Below are positions 55,501 to 63,088 of a stretch of DNA of 64,000 nt, in pieces (within the stretch, counting starts at the first letter, position 1; each line of letters starts with the position of its first letter). The notes beneath the pieces were generated by a model, which worked only from the letters and a program-made list of their open reading frames with translations, was not told where the DNA came from and searched no databases. A program made the position numbers and the translations under genes. The stretch is from Lunatibacter salilacus (GTDB taxonomy: Bacteria; Bacteroidota; Bacteroidia; Cytophagales; Cyclobacteriaceae). The stretch covers positions 310,001 through 374,000 of the forward strand of contig NZ_VOLC01000001.1 of the NCBI RefSeq assembly GCF_009797935.1. Direction: 5' to 3'.

Positions 55501-55774
55501 AATCAAGCCAATAATGTACTGCATCCATTCCGCTTTGGCTCCCCATTTCGGCATCGGCAATATAGCCGGCAAAGGGGATAAAATAGCTTAGGTTCAAAAA
55601 ATCCCTGTTGGATATATAAGGCTCGGTTTCTCTATCAAAAATGCTTTTTGCCAATACAGGATCTTCATCACTGAGTGCTTTCTGTATTGATGAAAGTTGG
55701 GCATCCACATCTTGGGCCACACCACAGATTGGGTATATTGAGATAAATAGCCATATAAAGCAAAGGCGGTTCAT
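52547..55774 (-). CDS. Secreted TPR-CHAT (caspase-like) protease with C-terminal membrane anchor
   Basis: 1075 aa. A signal peptide (LCFIWLFISIYPICGVAQ) ends at about residue 21. Residues about 25-500 are tetratricopeptide-like helical repeats (for example YQEALRLQEHTLKAKEKFFP), followed by a charged helical region to about 650. The CHAT domain (about 690-1030) has the His in IHIATHAES (H891) and the Cys in VLTACETGKP (C938), the expected catalytic dyad, plus the downstream SLWRIDEKSS. One membrane segment (WMAWVFILLTLSGIVVYLV, about 1041-1059) leaves a basic cytoplasmic tail. Third gene of the sigma/anti-sigma/CHAT operon, with an ATGA overlap to the preceding gene. Confidence 0.9.
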   Translation of the reverse strand: MNRLCFIWLFISIYPICGVAQDVDAQLSSIQKALSDEDPVLAKSIFDRETEPYISNRDFLNLSYFIPFAGYIADAEMGSQSGMDAVHYWLDFIKKESSDPRELRQAYLEIHTYYIKAGKPAMAYEANETALAYTNQIPDHRPAEWAVIESNLGVISNQMGNPEKARSHTLKAKEGYEQDPKTSPVNYFNLLNDLGARYWFSAMWDSAEYYWQEGIEYLDKMEPTPTNQYYRRAMIEGNLGAVYDVKGEVRESIRRVKSSIANTQYFIDNALDDPKRERAFLSLFHGSMNLALVYKSIGNYQEALRLQEHTLKAKEKFFPPGHPEITESLIHVGQTHRFVSNYGEAKVFLAKALKELEKADGDYYMQFADVHYTLALIHESEKNISLAKHHYLMAKDHFEKAYREKFDFVYLDFLGNAAEFFSKNNEPQYALNWSKLGLDYISKVNGRSSMSGFLQVLNQGRVYYNLGEFQNALIHANESLTILDERLNQAESGIDSIRINYDKPQSILLSEKSQYELNPAKSIANLEHILKRLLDAMEILEKRKSYLSESEDLTVLVAQNEDLMDFIKKIQLELYEKTGDKKYLDDLIAVQEASVYSRIRTQLNQHTDIRFAGVPKNLQDQESLLKKELNELFDGGGDLSEYHRLSSEWESFLEKLRLEFPDYYHMRYAEISPENMEIPFDAQIVRYFFVEEKLKAVVFSNGKKKLFHLDFDPELIPALHGNWDNPRDLGKITHALYQQLWEPFALEFDKDRVLVIPSRVLFNLNFDVLTESDLVDYSEYSSIGLLGRHDISYHYSLRLLNGERHSPIPTNYIAFAPGFMDSMKDNYLNSAKDSLSLDKAYLSLLPQPFSIHLAKRASELFSGKSYVYEQSTPEVFRKYAGNNKIIHIATHAESNNISPAFSRLIFAKSDKPEEDNSVYAYEIYNTEMKAHLTVLTACETGKPIYKPGEGMISLAHAFQYSGSESLLTSLWRIDEKSSMEITEHFLAFLSEGMAKDKALKQAKLKYLSDANGRTLSPQYWAGLVLIGDPEPIEGLGPNKFWMAWVFILLTLSGIVVYLVRKKRGKFGKTSDLHIK

Positions 55775-56499
55775 TTTTCAGGGAGACTCTTGAGAAGCTT
55801 TTCGGCATCGGGATGACTGGATTTTTCAAGCATTATTCTTGCCTGTTCCAAATCCCTTTTCAACAAATAGATTAAACCCAAATACCAGGTAGCTTCATCT
55901 GTAAATTTACTGGTTTCCACTTCCAATACCCGCTCAAAATAAAATAGAGCCTTATCGCTATTTTTCAAATCCAAGTGAGCTGCTCCAAGAAAATACTGAA
56001 GGGTATCGTTTTCGGGCTTTTCTTGAATGATTTTTTCCCATCGTACTATTGCCGCTTCGTAGTCTCCCAGTTTATAATCCACCATTCCCCGGTCAAATTC
56101 GTATTCCATACTGCTTCCCATTGCGGTGACAAGGCCAGGGTCGGGTTGGTAGTGGGTCAAAAACAACTGCTCTTCTTCATTGGGACCGATTAAAAACACC
56201 CAGGTAAAAAGTCCCAACAACAGAATAAAGGAGGCAGCGACACCAAGCCAAGGAAACCTTTTGGATTTAATGGTTTCGTTATCACTTAATTCATGGTGAA
56301 AACTTTCCAAATTTTCCCTCAGAGCGTTTTCTTCGATACCTTCCAAAATAGCTTTGGCAGACTGGAATTTAGCGGAAAATGCTTTATTTGTCTCCAGTTC
56401 CTTTTCGAAATCGAACCTGTCATCAACAGGCATTTCGTTGAGAAAATAGCTTTCGAACCGTTCAAATTCTTCCTGCGATATATTGGTTTGGTTACTCAC
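55771..56499 (-). CDS. Membrane-spanning TPR protein in anti-sigma position
   Basis: 242 aa starting with GTG at 56499, one nt after the sigma-factor stop; the frame extends upstream, but only inside the sigma gene. The N-terminal about 80 residues are a cytoplasmic helical domain (EEFERFESYFLNEMPVDDR) like Bacteroidota anti-sigma factors. A single membrane helix follows at 82-104 (WLGVAASFILLLGLFTWVFL). The C-terminal about 135 residues hold TPR-like repeats (YKLGDYEAAIVRWEKIIQ, YFLGAAHLDLKNSDKALFYF) that should face the periplasm. No zinc-binding HXXXCXXC motif. The anti-sigma role is inferred from position and topology. Confidence 0.8.
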   Translation of the reverse strand: MSNQTNISQEEFERFESYFLNEMPVDDRFDFEKELETNKAFSAKFQSAKAILEGIEENALRENLESFHHELSDNETIKSKRFPWLGVAASFILLLGLFTWVFLIGPNEEEQLFLTHYQPDPGLVTAMGSSMEYEFDRGMVDYKLGDYEAAIVRWEKIIQEKPENDTLQYFLGAAHLDLKNSDKALFYFERVLEVETSKFTDEATWYLGLIYLLKRDLEQARIMLEKSSHPDAEKLLKSLPEK

Positions 56500-56500
56500 C

Positions 56501-57070
56501 TTAAATGCTGTGTTTAGTTTTGGTATCCAAATTTTCTCTAAGCCGCTGAATACATCGGTATTTGTTATTCCGGGCAGTTGCCTCTGTCCAGTCAAAAGCC
56601 TGGGCTATTTTTGCCATGGACTGCTTTTCGAAGTAAAACCGTGTAAGCAGCTCCTTGCAATTCCCTCCAAGTTTCTTAAATGAAGCCTCTATATGTTTAA
56701 ATTTAAACTCCCTGTCTTCATTCTCCTCTTCTTTTACTTCGTGATAAGTTTCAAGGGGAACAGTATTTTTATGTTTTGTGGAATTAAGTTTATCCAGCCA
56801 TTTGTTTTTGGCTATTTGATAGAGAAATCCGGTGACTGCCGTTCCGTTTTGTGGAATAAAATCTTCTGATTTAAGTTTTTTCCAAACGGCTACAAACGCC
56901 TCTTGAAAGATATCCTTTGCTTGGTCCGAGTCTCCCCGGTTTGCAGTTACATATTGTTCCACCTTTGGATACTGGGATTTATAAAGCCACCTAAGCACCT
57001 CGGAATCGTTTTCCCTGACCCCCGCAATTATCTCCGCCTGACTGTACTTCTTAAAAATATATTCCCGCAT
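56501..57070 (-). CDS. ECF-type RNA polymerase sigma factor
   Basis: 189 aa. Region 2 (about 25-95) includes DQAKDIFQEAFVAVWKKL, the core-binding part, and FLYQIAKNKWLDKLN of the -10 recognition part. Region 4 (about 125-180) includes KELLTRFYFEKQSMAKIA and the helix-turn-helix TEATARNNKYRCIQRLRE. It lacks regions 1 and 3, so it is an ECF (group 4) sigma. It leads a tight operon with an anti-sigma-like TPR protein and a TPR-CHAT protease. Its target promoters cannot be seen. Confidence 0.93.
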   Translation of the reverse strand: MREYIFKKYSQAEIIAGVRENDSEVLRWLYKSQYPKVEQYVTANRGDSDQAKDIFQEAFVAVWKKLKSEDFIPQNGTAVTGFLYQIAKNKWLDKLNSTKHKNTVPLETYHEVKEEENEDREFKFKHIEASFKKLGGNCKELLTRFYFEKQSMAKIAQAFDWTEATARNNKYRCIQRLRENLDTKTKHSI

Positions 57071-57156
57071 ATCTCCCGATTAATGCAGAAATATACAATT
57101 AAATGCTGTTTGTCCCAACCTTTTATTTAAAATTAGTCGGTTTTTTTCTTTGAAGC

Positions 57157-58332
57157 TTAAAACTGATCTATATCTTGGTATTCAATCGTATCATCCATCA
57201 TGATTTCGAAAAGGGTACCTGCTATATTATTCATTGACTGCGTGTAGTTTTGAAAGACCCCGGAATTCATAACCACGGATATACAGAATTCCCCTTTTTT
57301 GGAAACAGATAAGGATTGGGAACCAGGCCAGAGTCCATCATGCCAATGCACCTCCCCTAATTCGGGGTGATTGAATCTGTAAACTCCCTTTCCATAACTT
57401 CCCGAATTGCTGAGCGGAGTGCCCCGAAGATTATTTAGTTGTTGGTTGAGCAAATTCGGCCTTCCAGGCTGTAAGTCTACCGAAGATAGTATTCTTGCAA
57501 TATCACTTGGTGTACTTACCCATCCTGCCGTAGCATCTCCTCTTTCGATATTGTAAGCAGTGGACGTATAGGGATCGGTGCTGTCCTGGCTGTAGTATTC
57601 CACTTCTTTTGATCTCTTTTCATTTTTGCCATTACGTGCCAAAAAGGTACTTGTCGCACCAACTCTGTCCAATATTTCTTCCTTGACATACTCCCCATAC
57701 GATTTGCCACTTGCTTTCTCGATTATTCTTCCCAGTATCAGGTAACCAAAATTGGAATAGTGGTAGGTTGATCCGGGATTAGTTGCCAAAGGTACATTGT
57801 CGAGTCCCCACGAAATCAACTCATCTCTTGATAAATTGGCAGGTCCATCAAAGACAGGGTCATCCATAAAATTCCTCCATCCCCCTGGAACATGGTGCAA
57901 CAAATGGTCGACCGTAATGGCTGTTATTCTATTGGAATACGTTTTGGTCCCATATTCCATTCCCAAAATTCCATCGGCACCGAACACTTTATCCTCCAGG
58001 GAAAGTTTATTGTCTTGAACCAATTTCATTACAGCAATCCCTGTAATGGTTTTTGCAAAACTGGCATATCGGAATATACTTTCAGGAGTCACCGCCTCCT
58101 CAGTTTGTTGATTGGCGGTGCCGTATCCTCTGGCGTACACGAGTTTCCCGTTTTTAGCAATGGCAATGGAAATCCCGGGAAAATAAAATTCATTCATCAT
58201 ATCCCCCATCCTGCTGTCAATTGCCGAGATGCTTTCCTGTCTAATCTCCGGCGCGGGTTCCTCCCTATCCGTATCACAGGAAAGAAGCACAAGTGCTAAA
58301 CATAAAATCCATTGGTTTAGAAAATTTTTCAT
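57157..58332 (-). CDS. Beta-lactamase-fold serine hydrolase lipoprotein (class C / DD-peptidase-like)
   Basis: 391 aa. Lipoprotein signal with C19 in LVLLSCDTD. The catalytic motif S91-x-x-K94 is in YASFAKTITGIA, and the second motif YSN is in STYHYSNFGYLILG. The third motif region (HWHDGLWPGSQ) has HDG in place of KTG, frequent in non-lactamase esterases and peptidases of this fold. The substrate is unknown: D-aminopeptidase, esterase or transpeptidase-like roles are possible. It lies upstream of the sigma gene on the same strand with an 86-bp gap. Confidence 0.88.
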   Translation of the reverse strand: MKNFLNQWILCLALVLLSCDTDREEPAPEIRQESISAIDSRMGDMMNEFYFPGISIAIAKNGKLVYARGYGTANQQTEEAVTPESIFRYASFAKTITGIAVMKLVQDNKLSLEDKVFGADGILGMEYGTKTYSNRITAITVDHLLHHVPGGWRNFMDDPVFDGPANLSRDELISWGLDNVPLATNPGSTYHYSNFGYLILGRIIEKASGKSYGEYVKEEILDRVGATSTFLARNGKNEKRSKEVEYYSQDSTDPYTSTAYNIERGDATAGWVSTPSDIARILSSVDLQPGRPNLLNQQLNNLRGTPLSNSGSYGKGVYRFNHPELGEVHWHDGLWPGSQSLSVSKKGEFCISVVMNSGVFQNYTQSMNNIAGTLFEIMMDDTIEYQDIDQF

Positions 58333-58671
58333 AGGTATGCAGTTAAGTCGTTTTATTATACCATCGGAAACGGCGGGGGGATGTCATCAAAGTATTTTTT
58401 AAATCAAAACCAATCCAACCGGAATAAATACCCAAAAAAACAGTTTGTTTTTACTTTTCATTTTCTCTTGAATTTCTAAGTACTTTGGACAGGGAGAATT
58501 ATATTAAAATTGTATTTTTTGATATTGATGCCTTATTATCTCGTACATTTTATTTTTAAATATAAAATTTTAAAAAAAAAATCTAAACCATATTGAGTAT
58601 GTAAACAATTTTATTAGATTTCATTGTTTTCTATCAAACTAAATTTTATCTAACCCAAAATAATAAAAAGT
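58333..58671. other. AT-rich divergent gap, 339 bp
   Basis: No gene or RNA was recognised. Long A/T runs (58571-58580 and around) and presumably promoters for the beta-lactamase-fold gene (-) and the metalloprotease lipoprotein (+); no clean TAnnTTTG was found. Confidence 0.35.
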
Positions 58672-59625
58672 ATGAAAAGCATTATTGTGTATTCATTTAT
58701 TGTCAGCGGACTCTGGTTGACTTCCTGCCAGACTGACCAAGCCCTAAATGAGGCTGATCCCTCTCTTGTAGTAGGCGAGGATGTAGTTTATAAACAGCTG
58801 GATCTTGATCCAATTCGCCTGAGCAGCATTAATCCAATGGGAAGAATTCAGCATGAATCAGTATACAACCTGGTTTTACATAAGGCGGAGTATATTACCG
58901 CACCCGGAAGTGCTCAAAAGGGAACAACGGTCATTTTCAGCGATAGGGGAAATAAACAATTGGAGGATGATTTTTCTCCATTTGCCAGTTTGGATGGATC
59001 CAGTGATATTTCTTACTATTTGGACCAAACAAGACCTTCATCCAGCATTTCCCTTTCACAGACCGAATCAGCCTTAAAAAGAGTTGTAAAAACTTGGGAA
59101 AGTGTTAAGTGTTCCGATTTAGGATTAAATCGCGTATCCAATATTCCTATACCCATAGGAATCGTTGCGGCGATTTTTGGGTTTCCTGGAGAACCCGCCT
59201 ACGTAGCAGACGTGAACCATGCTGGATGGATGCCGGGGTCTTTTTTCGAAAACCTTGCCCCCGGAGGTTCTAGATTTATCCTGGGAGTGACCTTTACCTT
59301 TTTATTGATAGATGGGGACCGAAATTTAGTAGATACCAATCAGGACGGCAAATGGGATGTTGCATTAAGGGAAATTTATTATAACGACAATTTCTCTTGG
59401 AGCGATGACGGTTCCGCCATTGATGTGGAGACGGTTGCATTACATGAAATGGGACATGGCCTTAGTCAAGCTCATTTCGGCAAGGGTTTTATCAAGAAGA
59501 AAGGAGACATTCAATTTGCACCTAGAGCGGTCATGAATGCGGCGTACTCAGGCATACAGACCCGCATCTCGGGCACCGATTTGGGTGGACATTGCAGCAA
59601 CTGGGCCAATTGGCCTAATAAATAA
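58672..59625 (+). CDS. Zinc-metalloprotease lipoprotein (M10-like metzincin)
   Basis: 317 aa. Lipoprotein signal with C19 in LWLTSCQTDQ. The zinc site is HEMGHGLSQAH with H258, E259, H262 and H268, the metzincin HExxHxxxxxH pattern, and the downstream AVMNAAYSG holds the likely Met-turn. A DxDxDG-like stretch DTNQDGKWD at about 222-230 could bind Ca. Probably outer-membrane or surface anchored, cutting extracellular proteins. Single gene followed by a strong terminator. Confidence 0.88.
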   Translation: MKSIIVYSFIVSGLWLTSCQTDQALNEADPSLVVGEDVVYKQLDLDPIRLSSINPMGRIQHESVYNLVLHKAEYITAPGSAQKGTTVIFSDRGNKQLEDDFSPFASLDGSSDISYYLDQTRPSSSISLSQTESALKRVVKTWESVKCSDLGLNRVSNIPIPIGIVAAIFGFPGEPAYVADVNHAGWMPGSFFENLAPGGSRFILGVTFTFLLIDGDRNLVDTNQDGKWDVALREIYYNDNFSWSDDGSAIDVETVALHEMGHGLSQAHFGKGFIKKKGDIQFAPRAVMNAAYSGIQTRISGTDLGGHCSNWANWPNK

Positions 59626-59638
59626 GGTTTTAGAAAAA

Positions 59639-59676
59639 AACACCCGGAGTAAGGGCATATCCTTGTTCCGGGTGTT
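59639..59676 (+). terminator. Terminator after the metalloprotease gene
   Basis: 10-bp stem AACACCCGGA (59639-59648) with TCCGGGTGTT (59667-59676), and an inner AAGG/CCTT pairing. Preceded by an A-run; it may also act on the opposite strand. Confidence 0.8.
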
Positions 59677-59933
59677 AATATAAGTAATCGTTAAATCGTT
59701 TTCTTTTCTGAAATCAATACAATTTCAAGATGATTAAATCTATGAAATAAATTCTCTTTTTCGCTAATTCTAAAAATACTTTCGGAAAACCCCTGGATTA
59801 TCTTTTTCACAAAATCATTCCCATCAAATCCAACAACAAAAATCAAATGAAACTTAAAAAAATAGCCTAAATTGAATTAGTTTCGTAAAACTATAAAGAG
59901 TTGGTGGATTTTGGGGGTGAAAGACTTATTTGA
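59677..59933. other. Intergenic stretch before the truncated TPR gene
   Basis: 257 bp (308 bp with the terminator) holding no recognised gene. AT-rich; nothing beyond a presumed promoter for 59934. Confidence 0.3.
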
Positions 59934-60341
59934 ATGATTTATAAATTTATTGTTTTTTTCTTTTTCGGCTACTTTTTTCATTTTTATTCATTCGGACAAA
60001 CAGATCTGGACAGTCTAAAGCATGCCATCGATCTGCTGGAAAATGATTCTGTCAAAATAAAAACATTGATCCAACTATCCCGGCAAATTCATCGGGAAAA
60101 TGCTAACGATGAAGATGATTTTTTGTATGCACAAAGAGCTGCCGACCTGGCTGAATCCTATGGGGATATCCTGCTTTGGGCCGAAAGCTTGGACAATTTG
60201 GGTCTGCTGCACCGATATCATTCCCGATACGCACAGGCCATTCCTCTTCACCAACATGCGTTGGACCTGATAAACGAGAAAAAAGTTGCGCCCTATTACA
60301 AAATGCGGTTTGCCAATAACCTTGCTGTAGCCGCAAGGTAG
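59934..60341 (+). pseudogene. Truncated N-terminal fragment of a secreted TPR protein
   Basis: 135 codons: signal peptide (FIVFFFFGYFFHFYSFGQ) followed by two to three TPR units (SLDNLGLLHRYHSRYAQAIPLHQHALDL). Full-length relatives, such as TPR sensor kinases or cyclases of Cytophagales, continue for several hundred residues with more TPRs and an output domain. Here a TAG at 60339-60341 follows NNLAVAAR, where relatives usually read R-Y, and the sequence after it does not resume TPR coding. A remnant is likelier than a short functional protein. Confidence 0.65.
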
Positions 60342-60433
60342 GATTTTGAATTTACCATCCTCGCCCCCCAGACGGGTGAAGAGTTGGAAGTAGTTCAAGG
60401 AAGGTTTACTGTTGAAAGGAGATGAGAAAATTT

Positions 60434-60471
60434 AAGGTGGGGCTAAAATGCTCCACTTTGTAATTTTTTTT
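60434..60471 (+). terminator. Terminator-like hairpin after the truncated TPR gene
   Basis: AAGGTGGGGC with GCTCCACTTT pairs imperfectly around TAAAAT, followed by TAATTTTTTT. It may be the surviving end of the original gene's transcript. Confidence 0.55.
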
Positions 60472-60558
60472 GTTATGAATAAATTGGCGAAAACAACTAC
60501 TGTTTTTGCTATGGCAGACGCACAAACATTTTAAAGTTATCTCCGCAATCTACAAGAG

Positions 60559-61689
60559 TTATTTTTCAGGAAAATAAAGCTTAAATGTAGTACTGACCCC
60601 CACTTCGCTTTCTACTTCAATTTTCCCATTCATCGCCTCGATTTGGGTTTTCATAATAAAAAGACCCAGACCCCTCCCATCTATGTTGCTATGGAATCTT
60701 TTGTACATCCCAAATACGTCCTCTTTATGTTTTTCTAGGTTGATGCCCACTCCATTATCCTTAAAATCCAACAACCGGTATTTTCCTTGCTTCTCCAAAC
60801 CTATATCGATCACTAAGGGCCGGGAGGGACACTTGTATTTTAACGAATTAGTTAACAGGTTTAAGACAATGCTTTCAAAATATGCCGGGTTGGACTTGAC
60901 GATTTCTTCGTTACCAAAATTATAGTTTATGGTAGACTCCCCTTGGTCTACAATAACCTGTATACTTCGAACAACCCGGTTTATTTCCCGATAAACCGAT
61001 ATAGGTCTGAAAGGAAGGTTGGTAGAGGATTGTATGCTCACAATATCATTCAAATTATGTAACGTGTCATCGAGGCTAATAGCACTCTCTTTCAAAATGC
61101 TCCATGCCAACTTACTTTCTTCCACATTTTTCATCAAGTCTTCAGCTTCTAATATTCCGATAATGTTGGCAACATGTGAACGGATGTTATGAGAGATGAT
61201 GTATGCGAAATTTTTAAGGCGTTGGTTTTGTTTGGAAGTGATGTCTACCAAATTTTGCAGTTCTTCCTGCTTAAGAATTAGGGGGGTTATATCATGTCCG
61301 ACACAAAGAATTTCAATAGGGTTGCCATTTGGGTCTTTTATCAATTTAAACTCCCAACGGGTAGAAAGTTCCCCATTTGGGCATGGTTTTTTTAAATTTA
61401 CCCAGTGTGAAACATTGGGTTCCGCAAAACACTTTTGAACAGTCTCTATACAACTAACATGGTCCTCTGGTACGATAAGACTAAGCGATTCTTTGCCCAA
61501 ATAATCCCCGGTAATTATGTTATGAATCTCGCAAAAATAAGGATTCATATAGGTATAATTACCTTGAAGATCGGTTTTAACGATAAAAAATGAGTTATTT
61601 TCAACTATTGACTTATAACAAGCATTGTCTTTTTGGGTCTGGGTTACTTTATTATTTGATACAGCAGACAATCCTTGTTTTAAAGGCAT
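60559..61689 (-). CDS. Soluble PAS-domain histidine kinase
   Basis: 376 aa with no membrane segment, so a cytoplasmic sensor. The PAS domain at about 25-140 begins YKSIVENNSFFIVKTDLQG and ends with PIEILCVGHDITPL. The phospho-acceptor region is YIISHNIRSHVANIIG with H167 (a second His, H172, follows), the SHNIR variant frequent in Bacteroidota orphan kinases. The ATPase domain shows NSLKYK (N box), DNGVGINLEKH, GRGLGLFIMK, and an ending STTFKLYFPEK. No response regulator is adjacent. Confidence 0.9.
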   Translation of the reverse strand: MPLKQGLSAVSNNKVTQTQKDNACYKSIVENNSFFIVKTDLQGNYTYMNPYFCEIHNIITGDYLGKESLSLIVPEDHVSCIETVQKCFAEPNVSHWVNLKKPCPNGELSTRWEFKLIKDPNGNPIEILCVGHDITPLILKQEELQNLVDITSKQNQRLKNFAYIISHNIRSHVANIIGILEAEDLMKNVEESKLAWSILKESAISLDDTLHNLNDIVSIQSSTNLPFRPISVYREINRVVRSIQVIVDQGESTINYNFGNEEIVKSNPAYFESIVLNLLTNSLKYKCPSRPLVIDIGLEKQGKYRLLDFKDNGVGINLEKHKEDVFGMYKRFHSNIDGRGLGLFIMKTQIEAMNGKIEVESEVGVSTTFKLYFPEK

Positions 61690-62044
61690 AAAGTAATTTA
61701 GTTTTGCTGATTAATATCAATTAACAATATCCCTCTAAACTTAATTTAATTTTAAAAGGCTAATATGATATTTTAGGATACCGAAAAACCTACTTGAAAC
61801 ATTGCTGAATTCTAATTAGAATCACATTTAAAGATGCTTTTAGAGGGAAGTGAATTCTTTGAAATTAACATCATTTGGTAAGGTTAACCAATGAACTTTC
61901 TAATTCCAATTTATAAGAGACTGTAATACAACTATTGAGCCAGAGTCCGTCTCGACCTTCAATCTGAAAAAATGATTTGATAACAGATGCAGACTATGAG
62001 TCAATAATGAGCTCCTTCCTGAATAAAATCTCCTTCCAAACCTC
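61690..62044. other. Intergenic region, 355 bp
   Basis: No gene or RNA recognised. AT-rich; expected to hold the promoter of the PAS kinase (-) and the 3' end of the hydrolase gene at 62045. No clear terminator stem. Confidence 0.35.
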
Positions 62045-62884
62045 TTAAATATAATCCCGCATAAACGCCCGCAGCTTTACAATCGAATCCAACAGGTTCA
62101 GGCCTATCCAGCCGTGCCCTTCGTTGGGGTAAAAGTAGAAAGCGTGGGGAACGTCGAGCTCCTCCAACCTATCCCGCAGGTCCATTCCTTGTGAATTGGG
62201 AATCAGGGGGTCCTTCCCACCATAGAACAAAATCGTAGGAGGCGCATCCGCACCAACACGATGAAGGGGACTAGCTGTTTCCAACTGGCTTTCGGTAAAT
62301 CCAAACTGGTCCAACATTTCCTCCAGCTCCTGATTGGTACTGCTTAAATAGGCCCCATCCGTAAGGTTGGTGGGGCCAACAATGCTGCACACCATCTCCA
62401 CCTGCTTCCGGGTATCATACCCATAGCTCCACAGCAATGCCAAATGCCCTCCGGCACTCGCTCCGATAAATCCGATTTCCTCCCCAATTGTATATTCACC
62501 TTTCTTCTCCCGTAGATCGTTAACTACAGAAGTGATATCTTCGATCTGCATGGGATAGGGAGATAGGCTTGGTCCGGCCAACCGATAGTTCATGTTTACC
62601 ACGGCTAGCTCGGGAAATTGCTCCTGTAGGAAATCCCTGAAAGCGTTCATATCCGTATTAGATCCCGAATTCCATCCACCTCCATGAATGAGAATCATGG
62701 TTTTGGTGGAAGAAGTACGGTCTGCGGGTAAATAAATGTCATACACTTGACGAGGTTGACTTCCATAGGATACATTGGCCAACGCCGTATATTCCAGCGG
62801 CAAATCCGGTTCAGGAATAGAATCCGTAAGGGAGCAGGAGAAAATAAAAAAAGGAAGGAAGAAAAATAAAGCTATTTTTTTCAT
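62045..62884 (-). CDS. Alpha/beta-hydrolase lipoprotein (esterase/lipase-like)
   Basis: 279 aa. Lipoprotein signal with C17 in FFIFSCSLT. The oxyanion motif HGGGW is at 67-71, the nucleophile S143 is in GASAGG, and the catalytic His is in EGHGW near the C-terminus with an Asp in KDPLIP. HGGG plus GxSAG is the hormone-sensitive-lipase-like esterase pattern, acting on short acyl esters (carbohydrate esters are another possibility). Anchored in the envelope. A long inverted-repeat terminator precedes it. Confidence 0.9.
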   Translation of the reverse strand: MKKIALFFFLPFFIFSCSLTDSIPEPDLPLEYTALANVSYGSQPRQVYDIYLPADRTSSTKTMILIHGGGWNSGSNTDMNAFRDFLQEQFPELAVVNMNYRLAGPSLSPYPMQIEDITSVVNDLREKKGEYTIGEEIGFIGASAGGHLALLWSYGYDTRKQVEMVCSIVGPTNLTDGAYLSSTNQELEEMLDQFGFTESQLETASPLHRVGADAPPTILFYGGKDPLIPNSQGMDLRDRLEELDVPHAFYFYPNEGHGWIGLNLLDSIVKLRAFMRDYI

Positions 62885-62993
62885 GACAAATGTATAAAGT
62901 AAACAAAAATAATCTCGTTGATTTGATTGATAATTTGGTAATTACCTAAAATCAGAGGCATTTTCCTGCAACGATATGGTCCTTAAGAAGAAA

Positions 62994-63057
62994 AACCTTC
63001 CAGGTTTCCCACGTAAATTTGAACAACAAGCTGATTATCAGCAACACCTGGAAGGTT
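62994..63057 (-). terminator. Long-loop inverted repeat, terminator of the 63089 gene
   Basis: 12-bp perfect arms AACCTTCCAGGT (62994-63005) and ACCTGGAAGGTT (63046-63057) with a 40-nt spacer. On the - strand the distal arm runs into TTTTTCTTC. It lies just downstream of the gene ending at 63089. Similar AACCTTCCAGGT repeats are common between Bacteroidota genes (recalled, not checked). Confidence 0.6.
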
Positions 63058-63088
63058 TGTGCGTTTAAAGAGCTATCTCCCAACCGAT

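Noticed and set aside
60342-60420. Frameshift continuation of the truncated TPR gene
   Set aside because: The codons after the TAG give no TPR-like sequence in any of the three frames.
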